Source: Phocaeicola coprocola DSM 17136
Lineage (GTDB): Bacteria; Bacteroidota; Bacteroidia; Bacteroidales; Bacteroidaceae
DNA length: 58,123 nt
Direction: 5' to 3'
Assembly: GCF_000154845.1 (NCBI RefSeq)
Contig: NZ_DS981460.1
Coordinates: 137,965 to 196,087, forward strand
Part shown: positions 18,342-31,130 of the stretch, piece after piece
Layout of the letters: each line of letters opens with the position of its first letter
Numbering within the stretch: position 1 is the first letter of the stretch
Notes under the pieces: model-generated
What the model was told of the DNA's origin: nothing
Databases searched by the model: none
The model's input: the letters and a program-made list of their open reading frames with translations, nothing else
Made by a program: the position numbers and the translations under genes

Positions 18342-19748
18342 ATGAATCAAGAATTCGAGCTTATCGCCAAGACCTTCCAGGGACTGGAAGAAGTGCTGGC
18401 ACAAGAACTCACCGAGTTGGGAGCCGGAAATATTGAAATCGGACGCCGTATGGTTTCTTTTACCGGTGACAAAGCAATGATGTATCGTGCTAATTTTTGC
18501 TTGCGCACGGCTATTCGTATCTTAAAACCAATCAAACATTTTACTGCAAAAACAGCAGACGAAGTGTATGAAGCTGTTAAAAGTATTGCTTGGGAAGACT
18601 ATTTGGATAATATGAGCAGCTTTGCTGTTGATGCGGTAGTATTCTCCAATGAATTCCGTCATTCGAAGTTTGTTGCTTATAAGGTAAAAGATGCTATTGT
18701 CGATTATTTCCGTGAAAAGACAGGCAATCGTCCATCTGTACGTATTAGCAATCCGGATCTGGCTATTAATATCCATGTTGCAGAAGACCGTTGTACACTT
18801 TCACTCGACAGTTCGGGTGAATCACTTCATCGCCGTGGCTACCGTCAGGAACAAGTAGAAGCTCCTTTAAACGAGGTATTGGCTGCCGGAATGATTCTGA
18901 TGACTGGATGGAGAGGCGAATGTGATTTAATAGACCCGATGTGTGGCTCTGGAACAATTCCTATTGAAGCAGCACTTATCGCACGCAATATTGCTCCGGG
19001 AGTATTCCGTAAAGAGTTTGGCTTTGAAAAGTGGCGTGACTTCGACCAGGATTTATTCGATTCAATCTATAATGATGATTCTAATGAACGTGAATTTAAC
19101 CATAAAATTTACGGATATGACAACAATCCGAAAGCCAACGAAATTGCTGTGCACAATGTAAAAGCAGCAGGAGTAAGCAAGGATGTCATTCTAAAAATCC
19201 AACCGTTCCAGCAATTTGAACAGCCTAAAGAAAAGAGTATCATTGTGACTAATCCACCTTATGGAGAACGAATATCTTCTGATGATCTGCTAGGCCTATA
19301 CCAAATGATTGGAGAACGCTTGAAACATGCATTCAGCGGCAATGATGCCTGGATATTAAGCTATCGTGACGAATGTTTCGATCAAATTGGACTAAAGCCA
19401 TCAGTCAAAGTTCCTTTGTTTAATGGTTCACTGGAATGTCAGTTCCGGAAATATCAGATTTTCGATGGAAAATACAAAACCTTCCGTAGTGAAAACAGTG
19501 ACAAAGAATTTAAGCCTAAGCGGGAAGGAAACGAAACCCGTCCACGGAAGCGTGCAGAAAAAGTAGAATATAAAGGAGATAAAAAAACAAGTTTCCGAAC
19601 AGAGCGTAAGGAAAACGATAAGAAAAACTTTTCTCGCGAAAATCGTCCTTCACGTCCTTCTACTGATGACGGACGCCCTAAGCAGGCACCCGCACCTCGT
19701 TACATGCACCGTCGTCGTGCAAACGAAGAAAATACAGAAAATGAATAA
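18342..19748 (+). CDS. THUMP-domain class I RNA methyltransferase (RlmL-like) with a basic tail
   Basis: The protein resembles the N-terminal (RlmL) half of Escherichia coli RlmKL, which makes m2G in 23S rRNA using SAM. It has an N-terminal ferredoxin-like/THUMP region (about residues 1-160), the SAM-binding DPMCGSGT at Asp198, and the catalytic NPPYGE at Asn304, typical of exocyclic N2-guanine methylation. The E. coli RlmK half is absent. Residues from about 385 to 468 form a charged, low-complexity Lys/Arg/Glu/Asn tail (REGNETRPRKRAEK, RTERKENDKKNF), probably disordered and RNA-binding. It heads a plus-strand run with DPP IV 20 bp downstream and then purD. Confidence 0.88.
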   Translation: MNQEFELIAKTFQGLEEVLAQELTELGAGNIEIGRRMVSFTGDKAMMYRANFCLRTAIRILKPIKHFTAKTADEVYEAVKSIAWEDYLDNMSSFAVDAVVFSNEFRHSKFVAYKVKDAIVDYFREKTGNRPSVRISNPDLAINIHVAEDRCTLSLDSSGESLHRRGYRQEQVEAPLNEVLAAGMILMTGWRGECDLIDPMCGSGTIPIEAALIARNIAPGVFRKEFGFEKWRDFDQDLFDSIYNDDSNEREFNHKIYGYDNNPKANEIAVHNVKAAGVSKDVILKIQPFQQFEQPKEKSIIVTNPPYGERISSDDLLGLYQMIGERLKHAFSGNDAWILSYRDECFDQIGLKPSVKVPLFNGSLECQFRKYQIFDGKYKTFRSENSDKEFKPKREGNETRPRKRAEKVEYKGDKKTSFRTERKENDKKNFSRENRPSRPSTDDGRPKQAPAPRYMHRRRANEENTENE

Positions 19749-19768
19749 GTAACGTATATCCACTGAAA

Positions 19769-22051
19769 ATGAAGCGTATATTTCAAATAATAGCTCTATT
19801 CTGTATGATAGCAACAATTTCATCTGCCCAAGAGAAAAAGACATTCACCCTCAATGATGTAATACCGGGTGGAGATAATTATTTTAATCTTGTGCCGAAA
19901 AGCATGCCCGGACTACAATGGTGGGGTGATATATGTGTCCGTACAGATATAGAGAACATCAAAAAAATAGATACTAAAAGCGGAAAAGAAAGTATACTCG
20001 TCACACTGGAAGAGGTAAATGAAGCGCTGAAAAATGGCGAAATGCCTTACAAACTTACAAGTCATATCAAACCACTTCGTACACTGATGGCTGCTTCACT
20101 TCCTTGGGGTGACCGTAATGTGATTACTTTTACCCAGTATGACGACCGTACTCCCGGACAAAAGTACATGATATGGTATGACTTCAGCAAAAAGAAAATA
20201 GTCAATCTATTTAACCTGCAGGGAGAAGGCCCGACAAACTTCGATTTCTGTAAAGAAAATGGCTACATGGCATATACTATCGGGAATGACCTGTATGTAG
20301 CACATGAAAGGGATTTCAGCAGCATGGTTAACCCGAAAGTTACAGGTAATCAACAGCAGGAAAAGGATGTCGTATATGGCCAAGCTGTACACCGTAATGA
20401 GTTTGGTATCATGAAAGGTACTTTTTGGAGTCCGAAAGGTACTTACTTGGCTTTCTACCGTATGGACCAAAGTATGGTAACTGATTATCCACAGGTAAAT
20501 ACTACAGCACGCATTGCCGAGCTTGTTCCCGACAAATACCCAATGGCTGGTATGACAAGCCATAAAGTAACTGTCGGAATATACAATGTAAAAGATGGCA
20601 AGACAATTTATTTACAAGCCGGTGATCCTACTGACCGTTATTTTACTAACATCAGTTGGGTCCCTGACGAAAAGAGTATATTCGTTATCGAACTGAACCG
20701 CGACCAGAATCATGCACAACTGGTTCAATATGATGCCGTAAGCGGACAAAAGATAGGAGTGCTTTATGAAGAGAAACATACTCGTTACGTAGAGCCTCAG
20801 CATCCTCTGATATTTTTACCTTGGGATGATAGCCAGTTTATTTATCAGACACAGCGAGACGGTTTCAACCATTTGTATCTTATGGATACAAAAACCAAAC
20901 TGAAAGGTGAATGGAAAACTGGAAAGGATAGTGAAGACCAATATTGTGAATATCTGAAAACAATCCCATTGACCGAAGGCAACTGGCTGGTTCAAGATGT
21001 TTTAGGATTCAATACTTCTCGTAAAGAAATCATAATTGCAAGTACGGAAATATCTCCTTTACAGACTAATATATTCAGTCTGAACGTAAAAAATGGGAAA
21101 CGTACACTGATCGGTATGGAAGATGGTACTCACCAGGCCAAATTATCAGCAAGTGGAACCTATCTTATCGATTACTTCACTTCGAACAATGTTCCACGTG
21201 AAATCAGTATTCTTCCTACTACCGGGAAAAAAGGTACAACTCTGTTCACAGCAACCGACCCGCTAAAGGAAAACTACAATTTACCGGAAATTACTGTAGG
21301 AACAATTAAAGCAGCCGATGGAGAAACAGATTTGTATTACCGCTTAATTAAGCCTGTTAATTTCGATCCGAACAAAAAATATCCGGCTATTATTTACGTA
21401 TACGGAGGTCCACATGCACAAATGATACATAATACCCGTTTTTATGATGCACGTGGATGGGATCTTTACATGGCACAACAAGGTTATGTAATGCTTACTG
21501 TTGACAACCGTGGAAGTGATAATCGCGGTATTAAGTTCGAAAATTGTACCTTCCGCCATCTTGGTACAGAAGAAATGAAAGACCAAGTACAAGGAGCCAA
21601 GTTCCTGCAATCACTTCCATATGTTGATGCAGACAAAATCGGTGTTCATGGATGGAGCTTCGGGGGATTCATGACAACTAATCTTATGCTGACTTATCCG
21701 GATATCTTCAAGGTAGGAGTAGCTGGTGGTCCGGTTATCGACTGGCAATTCTACGAAGTTATGTATGGAGAAAGATACATGGATACTCCACAAGCTAATC
21801 CTGAAGGATATAAAGAATCAAATCTTCGCTTAAAGGCTGGTAACTTGAAAGGTCGTCTGGAAGTAATTATCGGTGGAATGGATCCTACCTGTGTACCGCA
21901 ACACAGCATCAGTTTTTTACGTGCTTGTATTGACGCTGGAACTCATCCAGATTTCTTCATCTATCCGGAAGACGGTCACAACATGATGGGGCGCGACCGC
22001 GTACACTTGCACGAACACATCACCCGTTATTTTCTTGATCATTTGAAATAA
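19769..22051 (+). CDS. dpp4: Dipeptidyl peptidase IV (S9B)
   Basis: DPP IV removes X-Pro or X-Ala dipeptides from peptide N-termini. The 760-residue protein has a signal peptide (TISSA-QEK), a beta-propeller domain (about residues 90-490) and a C-terminal alpha/beta hydrolase. The triad is Ser630 in GWSFGG, Asp705 in GGMDPTC and His737 in DGHNMMG. The segment after the Asp (PTCVPQHS) departs slightly from the usual D(D/E)NVH, but the triad is complete. Export to the periplasm, a role in peptide nutrition and possible action on host peptides follow from the family. It lies between the methyltransferase and purD with short gaps (20 and 32 bp). Confidence 0.93.
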   Translation: MKRIFQIIALFCMIATISSAQEKKTFTLNDVIPGGDNYFNLVPKSMPGLQWWGDICVRTDIENIKKIDTKSGKESILVTLEEVNEALKNGEMPYKLTSHIKPLRTLMAASLPWGDRNVITFTQYDDRTPGQKYMIWYDFSKKKIVNLFNLQGEGPTNFDFCKENGYMAYTIGNDLYVAHERDFSSMVNPKVTGNQQQEKDVVYGQAVHRNEFGIMKGTFWSPKGTYLAFYRMDQSMVTDYPQVNTTARIAELVPDKYPMAGMTSHKVTVGIYNVKDGKTIYLQAGDPTDRYFTNISWVPDEKSIFVIELNRDQNHAQLVQYDAVSGQKIGVLYEEKHTRYVEPQHPLIFLPWDDSQFIYQTQRDGFNHLYLMDTKTKLKGEWKTGKDSEDQYCEYLKTIPLTEGNWLVQDVLGFNTSRKEIIIASTEISPLQTNIFSLNVKNGKRTLIGMEDGTHQAKLSASGTYLIDYFTSNNVPREISILPTTGKKGTTLFTATDPLKENYNLPEITVGTIKAADGETDLYYRLIKPVNFDPNKKYPAIIYVYGGPHAQMIHNTRFYDARGWDLYMAQQGYVMLTVDNRGSDNRGIKFENCTFRHLGTEEMKDQVQGAKFLQSLPYVDADKIGVHGWSFGGFMTTNLMLTYPDIFKVGVAGGPVIDWQFYEVMYGERYMDTPQANPEGYKESNLRLKAGNLKGRLEVIIGGMDPTCVPQHSISFLRACIDAGTHPDFFIYPEDGHNMMGRDRVHLHEHITRYFLDHLK

Positions 22052-22083
22052 AATAAAGAAACAAATCATAATACTGTAAACAT

Positions 22084-23358
22084 ATGAAACTGTTACTGTT
22101 AGGTTCAGGTGGACGTGAGCATGCACTAGCATGGAAAATCGCCCAAAGTCCGAAAATAGAAAAACTATACATCGCTCCAGGTAATGCCGGAACACGTGAA
22201 GTTGGTGAAAATGTAGCAATAAAAGCAGACGATTTCGAAGCTATCAAAGAATTTGTTGTAGCAAATGGTATCAACATGGTAGTAGTAGGCCCTGAAGATC
22301 CATTGGTAAAAGGTGTCTACGACTTCTTTAAGAACGATGCTGCATTGGCCAATATCCCAGTAATCGGTCCGTCAAAAGCAGGTGCCGTACTCGAAGGAAG
22401 TAAAGAATTCGCTAAAGGATTCATGCAACGTCATCACATCCCGACAGCTGGATATAAAAGCATTACTTCTGCCAATTTGGAAGAAGGTCTTGCTTTCCTC
22501 GAAACATTACAAGCTCCGTATGTATTGAAAGCTGACGGTTTGTGTGCTGGAAAAGGTGTACTGATTCTTCCGACTTTAGAGGAAGCAAAAAAAGAACTGA
22601 AAGAAATGCTCGGCGGTATGTTCGGTAATGCATCGGCAACCGTTGTTATCGAAGAGTTTTTGAGTGGTATCGAATGTTCTGTTTTCGTTTTGACTGACGG
22701 AAAGAACTATAAAATCTTACCTGAAGCAAAAGATTACAAACGTATCGGCGAGGGCGATAAAGGTCTGAATACCGGAGGTATGGGTTCTGTTTCGCCAGTA
22801 CCGTTTGCAGACGAAGCTTGGATGAAGAAAGTAGACGAACGCATTATTCGTCCGACAGTAGAAGGCCTGGCAGCTGAAGGGATCGATTATAAAGGATTTA
22901 TCTTCTTCGGTTTGATTAACGTAAAAGGTGAACCGATGGTTATTGAATACAATGTCCGTATGGGTGACCCTGAAACTGAAAGTGTCATGCTGCGCATTAA
23001 GAGTGACCTTGTGGAACTGTTTGAAGGAGTAGCGGCAGGAAACCTCAATGAAAAGACACTGGAAATAGATTCACGTTCTGCAGTATGCGTTATGCTGGTA
23101 TCTGGCGGTTATCCAGAAGCATATGAAAAAGGATTCCCTATAACAGGAATCGAAGAAGCTAAAGCAGGAGGCAGCATCGTATTCCATGCCGGAACAGCAT
23201 TGAAAGATAATCAGGTTGTCACATCCGGAGGTCGTGTGATAGCTGTCAGCTCATACGGTACCAACAAGGAAGAAGCATTGAAACAATCCTTTACCAATGC
23301 CGGAAAAATTTCATTCGAAAAGAAATATTTCCGTTCTGATATCGGTTTCGACTTATAA
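22084..23358 (+). CDS. purD: Phosphoribosylamine-glycine ligase
   Basis: PurD joins phosphoribosylamine and glycine with ATP to give GAR in purine synthesis. The 424-residue protein begins [15 protein letters not shown] (N-domain loop) and has the ATP-grasp features [29 protein letters not shown], and [15 protein letters not shown], which binds metal and nucleotide. Length and order are standard for a cytoplasmic PurD. No other purine genes are adjacent. It follows dpp4 by 32 bp and ends at a hairpin at 23371-23427. Confidence 0.97.
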   Translation: MKLLLLGSGGREHALAWKIAQSPKIEKLYIAPGNAGTREVGENVAIKADDFEAIKEFVVANGINMVVVGPEDPLVKGVYDFFKNDAALANIPVIGPSKAGAVLEGSKEFAKGFMQRHHIPTAGYKSITSANLEEGLAFLETLQAPYVLKADGLCAGKGVLILPTLEEAKKELKEMLGGMFGNASATVVIEEFLSGIECSVFVLTDGKNYKILPEAKDYKRIGEGDKGLNTGGMGSVSPVPFADEAWMKKVDERIIRPTVEGLAAEGIDYKGFIFFGLINVKGEPMVIEYNVRMGDPETESVMLRIKSDLVELFEGVAAGNLNEKTLEIDSRSAVCVMLVSGGYPEAYEKGFPITGIEEAKAGGSIVFHAGTALKDNQVVTSGGRVIAVSSYGTNKEEALKQSFTNAGKISFEKKYFRSDIGFDL

Positions 23359-23370
23359 TATTTCAATTCA

Positions 23371-23427
23371 TCACCACAGCTACACCAATTATTCTGTTTA
23401 AAGAGTAAATGAGTGTAGCTGTGGTGA
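23371..23427 (+). terminator. Hairpin after purD
   Basis: The 15-bp arms (TCACCACAGCTACAC and complement) are perfect, but the loop is 27 bases. It is followed by a short T-rich stretch (CATTTCTTTTG) and ends 28 bp before the next start codon. Confidence 0.55.
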
Positions 23428-23455
23428 CATTTCTTTTGTCATCAATATCCGTCAC

Positions 23456-24397
23456 ATGATCCAGACCAGAAACAGATTTCAATACGAAGTTGCGACAGGA
23501 CGTGCCACACTTCCAGTTGTAAGTACTTTAACACTTATTCTATGGGTCATATCGACTCCACATTTATGGGCAAATATTGGCTCGTTATTAATATTCAGCC
23601 TTACTACTTACCTGCTACTGGAAACGGATACGAAGTTTGCACTGATACGTACACGTACGACGCTTCCTGCTTCTTTTTTTCTTCTGTTTTATGCGGCAAC
23701 ACCTTTCTTGCATACATGGAATGTTACACTATTACTTCCAGTATTCTTTCTTTGTATGCTATATTCACTGTTTCAAAGCTATGAATCTCCCCATGCTTCG
23801 ACCGCCATATTCCATGCTTTCTTGTGGATGGGGTTAAGTAGCCTTATTCTTCCTTGTATAGCTTGGATTACTCCGCTACTATATATTCATATGATTAACC
23901 TTCGTTCGCTCGAAGGAAAAACCTTTTTTGCCGGAATCATTGGCTTTACATTACCTTACTGGCTTCTGCTGGGATATGACTTATATACGGATCAAACCGA
24001 AGAATTCTACAATGTAATTTCGCATATTCTACAGTTTGATCAAATAAATTATGCACCCATACATTTCAGCTATTATACTTTATGGGGAGTTATCACAATA
24101 TTATGGATTGCATTTAGTATTCCTTATTTACGATTTGCATATAAAGACAAAGTACAAACTCGTATTTTATTACAAGTGATACTATCCATGGGAGTATGGA
24201 TAAATATTCTTATGGTTTTACAACCATCTCATATTAAAGCATTACTTCCTTTAGCTATTATTCCGATGGTATTTATGGGAGGACATTTATTTTCACTTAC
24301 TTTCAGTAAATTTACCCGAATAACTTTTATTACGGTTCTTGTTATCTGGTTTGCATTGTGCTTATTTAATTTATGGATATATTTCTTCAACTTCTGA
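23456..24397 (+). CDS. Multi-pass inner membrane protein, unknown function
   Basis: The 313-residue protein has about nine or ten hydrophobic segments covering almost the whole length (for example TLPVVSTLTLILWVIST, LLPVFFLCMLYSLF, LLPLAIIPMVFMGGHLF). I recognise no catalytic motif. It resembles Bacteroidetes membrane proteins of uncharacterised families. The 3' end overlaps the next gene by 25 bp (24373-24397), so the two are translationally linked, and mnmD follows. The start could also be slightly downstream. Confidence 0.75.
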   Translation: MIQTRNRFQYEVATGRATLPVVSTLTLILWVISTPHLWANIGSLLIFSLTTYLLLETDTKFALIRTRTTLPASFFLLFYAATPFLHTWNVTLLLPVFFLCMLYSLFQSYESPHASTAIFHAFLWMGLSSLILPCIAWITPLLYIHMINLRSLEGKTFFAGIIGFTLPYWLLLGYDLYTDQTEEFYNVISHILQFDQINYAPIHFSYYTLWGVITILWIAFSIPYLRFAYKDKVQTRILLQVILSMGVWINILMVLQPSHIKALLPLAIIPMVFMGGHLFSLTFSKFTRITFITVLVIWFALCLFNLWIYFFNF

Positions 24398-24834
24398 CCG
24401 ACTGGGGATATTTTGGTATGTTCTTGTCTGCTTTTCTTGCCGGAACAATTTTACCATTCAGTTCTGAAGCAGTCCTACTTGCTTGTGTTGGCTTAGGGCT
24501 CGACCCTGTATGGTCTACCATTGCCACAACAGCAGGCAACGTTTTAGGTGGACTTACCTGCTATTGGATAGGCCATCTTGGAAAAATGGAATGGATAGAA
24601 AAATACCTTGGAGTAACTCCGAAACAAATGGAACGTGCTACCCGATTTATACATGGAAGGGGAGCATGGATGGCATTATTCTCTTTTTTGCCTGTAGTAG
24701 GAGATGCAATTTTAATTGTACTAGGATTGATGAGAGCTCATATTGGGATTGTTACTGTTTCGATGAGCATCGGTAAGCTGGCTCGTTACGCTATATTAGT
24801 AGCAGCAACTCTTGGTATTATCAGTCTTTTCTAA
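24373..24834 (+). CDS. YqaA/DedA-family membrane protein (VTT domain)
   Basis: The 153-residue protein has the small VTT/SNARE-associated layout: an N-terminal hydrophobic re-entrant region (MFLSAFLAGTILPFSSEAVL), a Gly-rich segment (GNVLGGLTCYWIG), RFIHGRGAWMALFSFLPVVGDAILIVLG, and a last helix. DedA-type proteins are inner membrane proteins linked to lipid flipping and envelope homeostasis. The arrangement fits the YqaA subgroup. It overlaps the upstream membrane protein gene and lies 26 bp before mnmD. Confidence 0.85.
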   Translation: MDIFLQLLTDWGYFGMFLSAFLAGTILPFSSEAVLLACVGLGLDPVWSTIATTAGNVLGGLTCYWIGHLGKMEWIEKYLGVTPKQMERATRFIHGRGAWMALFSFLPVVGDAILIVLGLMRAHIGIVTVSMSIGKLARYAILVAATLGIISLF

Positions 24835-24860
24835 AATAATTATTATATCAATTTTAATTT

Positions 24861-25517
24861 ATGATAGAACTAGAACAAACTGCAGATGGAAGTTATACAC
24901 TTTTCGTACCTGAACTAAACGAACATTATCATTCCGTAAAAGGGGCTTTGACGGAGTCTGAACATATATTTATCAACATGGGAATGAAACATCATCCCTC
25001 CTCTACACTGCGAATACTGGAAATCGGTTTCGGAACCGGGCTCAATGCATTTCTCACTCTGTTGGAAGCTGATAATTCAAAACGTCAAGTTCACTATACA
25101 ACAATAGAACGCTACCCTGTAAGTAATGATATTGTACATCAACTTGCCTATCCAGAACAGATCTGCCCGGAACGTAGTAACGACTTCTATGCACTGCATA
25201 ATTCAGCATGGAATACAGATATAAGCTTAACACCTTACTTTACTTTACATAAAGTAGAAGGAGATTTTACGAACTATAAATTCCAAGGAGCATTTGACCT
25301 CATTTACTTTGACGCTTTTGCTCCAGAAAAACAACCGGAAATGTGGAGCCAAGAACTATTCAACACCCTATATGCTTCTCTAAATTCTGGTGGTATTCTC
25401 ACAACATACTGTGCTAAAGGAGTAATACGCCGGATGCTGCAAACTGCGGGATTTACCGTAGAACGTCTTCCAGGCCCTCCAGGTGGAAAACGAGAGATAT
25501 TGAGAGCTTCAAAATAA
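24861..25517 (+). CDS. mnmD: tRNA (mnm5s2U34)-methyltransferase MnmD
   Basis: The 218-residue protein matches the methyltransferase half of MnmC, which converts nm5U34 to mnm5U34 with SAM. It shows LEIGFGTGLNAFLTLL (SAM motif I), FDLIYFDAFAPEKQPEMW (hallmark motif) and LTTYCAKGVIRRML with the terminal PGPPGGKREILRA. The FAD-dependent oxidase half of MnmC is absent, as in stand-alone MnmD proteins. It acts on the same wobble uridine as MnmA (12880), though the two are 11 kb apart and not co-transcribed. A bidirectional terminator follows. Confidence 0.92.
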   Translation: MIELEQTADGSYTLFVPELNEHYHSVKGALTESEHIFINMGMKHHPSSTLRILEIGFGTGLNAFLTLLEADNSKRQVHYTTIERYPVSNDIVHQLAYPEQICPERSNDFYALHNSAWNTDISLTPYFTLHKVEGDFTNYKFQGAFDLIYFDAFAPEKQPEMWSQELFNTLYASLNSGGILTTYCAKGVIRRMLQTAGFTVERLPGPPGGKREILRASK

Positions 25518-25521
25518 AAGA

Positions 25522-25564
25522 TTTCCCTTCGTATTCACGTTTCCATGAAATACGAAGGGAAATT
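25522..25564. terminator. Bidirectional terminator between mnmD and GH33
   Basis: Arms 25522-25536 and 25550-25564 (ATTTCCCTTCGTATT and complement) are perfect over 15 bp with a 13-base loop. They suit both converging genes. Confidence 0.7.
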
Positions 25565-25594
25565 CTTATATTAATAAATACATATATTTTTTAC

Positions 25595-27214
25595 TTACTG
25601 CACGATATCCTTTAGCTTGATACATTGGAAAGTCATATGTGCAACACTACTTTCATAAAGAATGCCAATCGTTTCTTTATCTACCATCGTAAGACACGAA
25701 TAACCCCAGTTCTCACCTTCGTCTAAAAGCAACTGATGTGCCCATGTATTTCCACCATCAAGGCTTATTTTTATAGTAATATTTTTACGGGCATTGGTTG
25801 TATTCGGGTTCGAAAAAATCAATATATCCTTACCTAAAACATTGTCCGCTGCTTTCACACTGATAAGACTTGCCATACAAACAGGCTCAGGTAATGCTGT
25901 TCGTGATGACTCATGTTCTTTCCACGTCATGCCCAAATCAGAAGTTGTATAAACAGCACGGCTTCCTCCACGATTATCTCTCATATTCAACATCAGTGTT
26001 CCAGGAACAACTTCAGCAACCTGAGCTTCCGTAGTATTTGTACGTGCATGATTATGAATGGTCCATGTTTCTCCTCTATCCTTACTATACATAATACCAG
26101 CATTAGGAATCCGGTCTTTACCTATATATTGAATAGGAAATACCAATGTACCATCCTCCATAGTAATACCTCTACCCGGACCTTGCAACAAAAAATACCA
26201 TTCAGGGTGTTTTACTTGTTCGGTTATATTAATCGGCTCAGACCAGGTTTTTCCATCATCTGTACTTTTTACTAAAACAAGCTGAGCCGTATGATTTACA
26301 TCCATACCTTGCTGTGAGCTCCACCATGCACGCTGATTACCCATTCCGTGTGTCCATGCCGCAACAATCCAGATTGTATTTGTTTTTGTATCAACCAAAA
26401 TTGAGGGATCTCCTACACCATTCTGAGCTGCTGGCAGCCCACCGTATTCTCCAAAAGCTAGAGGCAGACGCATTTTTTCCCAAGTCTTTCCACCGTCAAT
26501 ACTTCGGCTCAAACCGATATCAATATGTTCCTGCAAATCCACACTACTGTTATAACGCACATCGTATACACCTAACAATGTACCTTTATTGGTTGTCACC
26601 AAACCTGGGATACGAAAAGCTGCTGCACCATCATCTCCGGCATGACGCACACCTACTCCCAAACGACGTATAACATTCGGTGCTGATACACATTTAACTG
26701 GTAACGACTGACCATCTGCTGTTACCCCCGTCACTTCAGCAGTGATTTTTGTAAGCAACGATGCTTCTGGCTTCATTTCTATACTGACCCAAAAGAAATT
26801 TACTCCCGGATATAAATTCTGATTTCCAGTCAACAATACAGAATTCTTTTGGGGAACAATTTCAGATTTCTTAATAGCATATGACGGATTGACAGATAAA
26901 GTCTTGCCTGGCGCATGAGCGGAAATATATTCTACAGGAGCAAAACGGTTCTTTCCTCTGTCCTGAATAGCTTCAGTACCTCCATAGTATAGTTTTACTG
27001 ATTTAATCTGCTCTAAAGGTACATCTTGTCCAAATGTCACAGAAACATTATCCAAGACCTTTGCCTCGTGCGCATTAATACGCATGTAACATAAAACATT
27101 ATCATGCCGCTCTATCAGAATTGGTATTTGAGGATTCTTTATAAAGACTGTATCTGCTGCTTTTATACCGAGAACGCATGAAAGCACAACTAAAAATGAT
27201 AATAATTTTTTCAT
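25595..27214 (-). CDS. nanH: Exo-alpha-sialidase GH33
   Basis: The enzyme releases terminal sialic acid from host glycoconjugates. The 539-residue protein has a signal peptide (VLGIKA-ADT), an N-terminal beta-sandwich domain (about residues 25-180) typical of Bacteroides sialidases, then the six-bladed propeller starting at FRIPGLV (Arg of the RIP motif). Five Asp-box repeats are visible: SIDGGKTW, STDDGKTW, SKDRGETW, TSDLGMTW and SLDGGNTW. It is the most distal gene of the GH29-GH2-GH33 block; the 151-bp gap upstream means it may have its own promoter. No sialic acid transport or catabolism genes are in the window. Confidence 0.95.
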   Translation of the reverse strand: MKKLLSFLVVLSCVLGIKAADTVFIKNPQIPILIERHDNVLCYMRINAHEAKVLDNVSVTFGQDVPLEQIKSVKLYYGGTEAIQDRGKNRFAPVEYISAHAPGKTLSVNPSYAIKKSEIVPQKNSVLLTGNQNLYPGVNFFWVSIEMKPEASLLTKITAEVTGVTADGQSLPVKCVSAPNVIRRLGVGVRHAGDDGAAAFRIPGLVTTNKGTLLGVYDVRYNSSVDLQEHIDIGLSRSIDGGKTWEKMRLPLAFGEYGGLPAAQNGVGDPSILVDTKTNTIWIVAAWTHGMGNQRAWWSSQQGMDVNHTAQLVLVKSTDDGKTWSEPINITEQVKHPEWYFLLQGPGRGITMEDGTLVFPIQYIGKDRIPNAGIMYSKDRGETWTIHNHARTNTTEAQVAEVVPGTLMLNMRDNRGGSRAVYTTSDLGMTWKEHESSRTALPEPVCMASLISVKAADNVLGKDILIFSNPNTTNARKNITIKISLDGGNTWAHQLLLDEGENWGYSCLTMVDKETIGILYESSVAHMTFQCIKLKDIVQ

Positions 27215-27365
27215 AGGCTAACAAATTATCTACGAAACTACCTTCAATATAGTTTCTATTAATACTAAGATATAAATAAAAATCAGAAGTCTAAACTGAC
27301 TATAAGAATGTCTTCATCAATATTAAACTTCTTAGATATCAGCTTTGACTTCTGATTAATATGAC

Positions 27366-31013
<3,648 letters not shown>

Positions 31014-31130
31014 CTATTAATGATTACAACAGACAATACAGAAACAAGTAAATACACTTTCATTTTAACACTCGATGATAAAAACACTCCACAAATACCA
31101 AGCTATTATATCAGACAATAAATATGTACA

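Noticed and set aside
27281..27357. 11-bp inverted repeat (AATCAGAAGTC) with a 55-bp spacer between GH2 and GH33
   Set aside because: The spacer is too long for a terminator, and there is no transposase or target duplication. Probably chance in AT-rich DNA.
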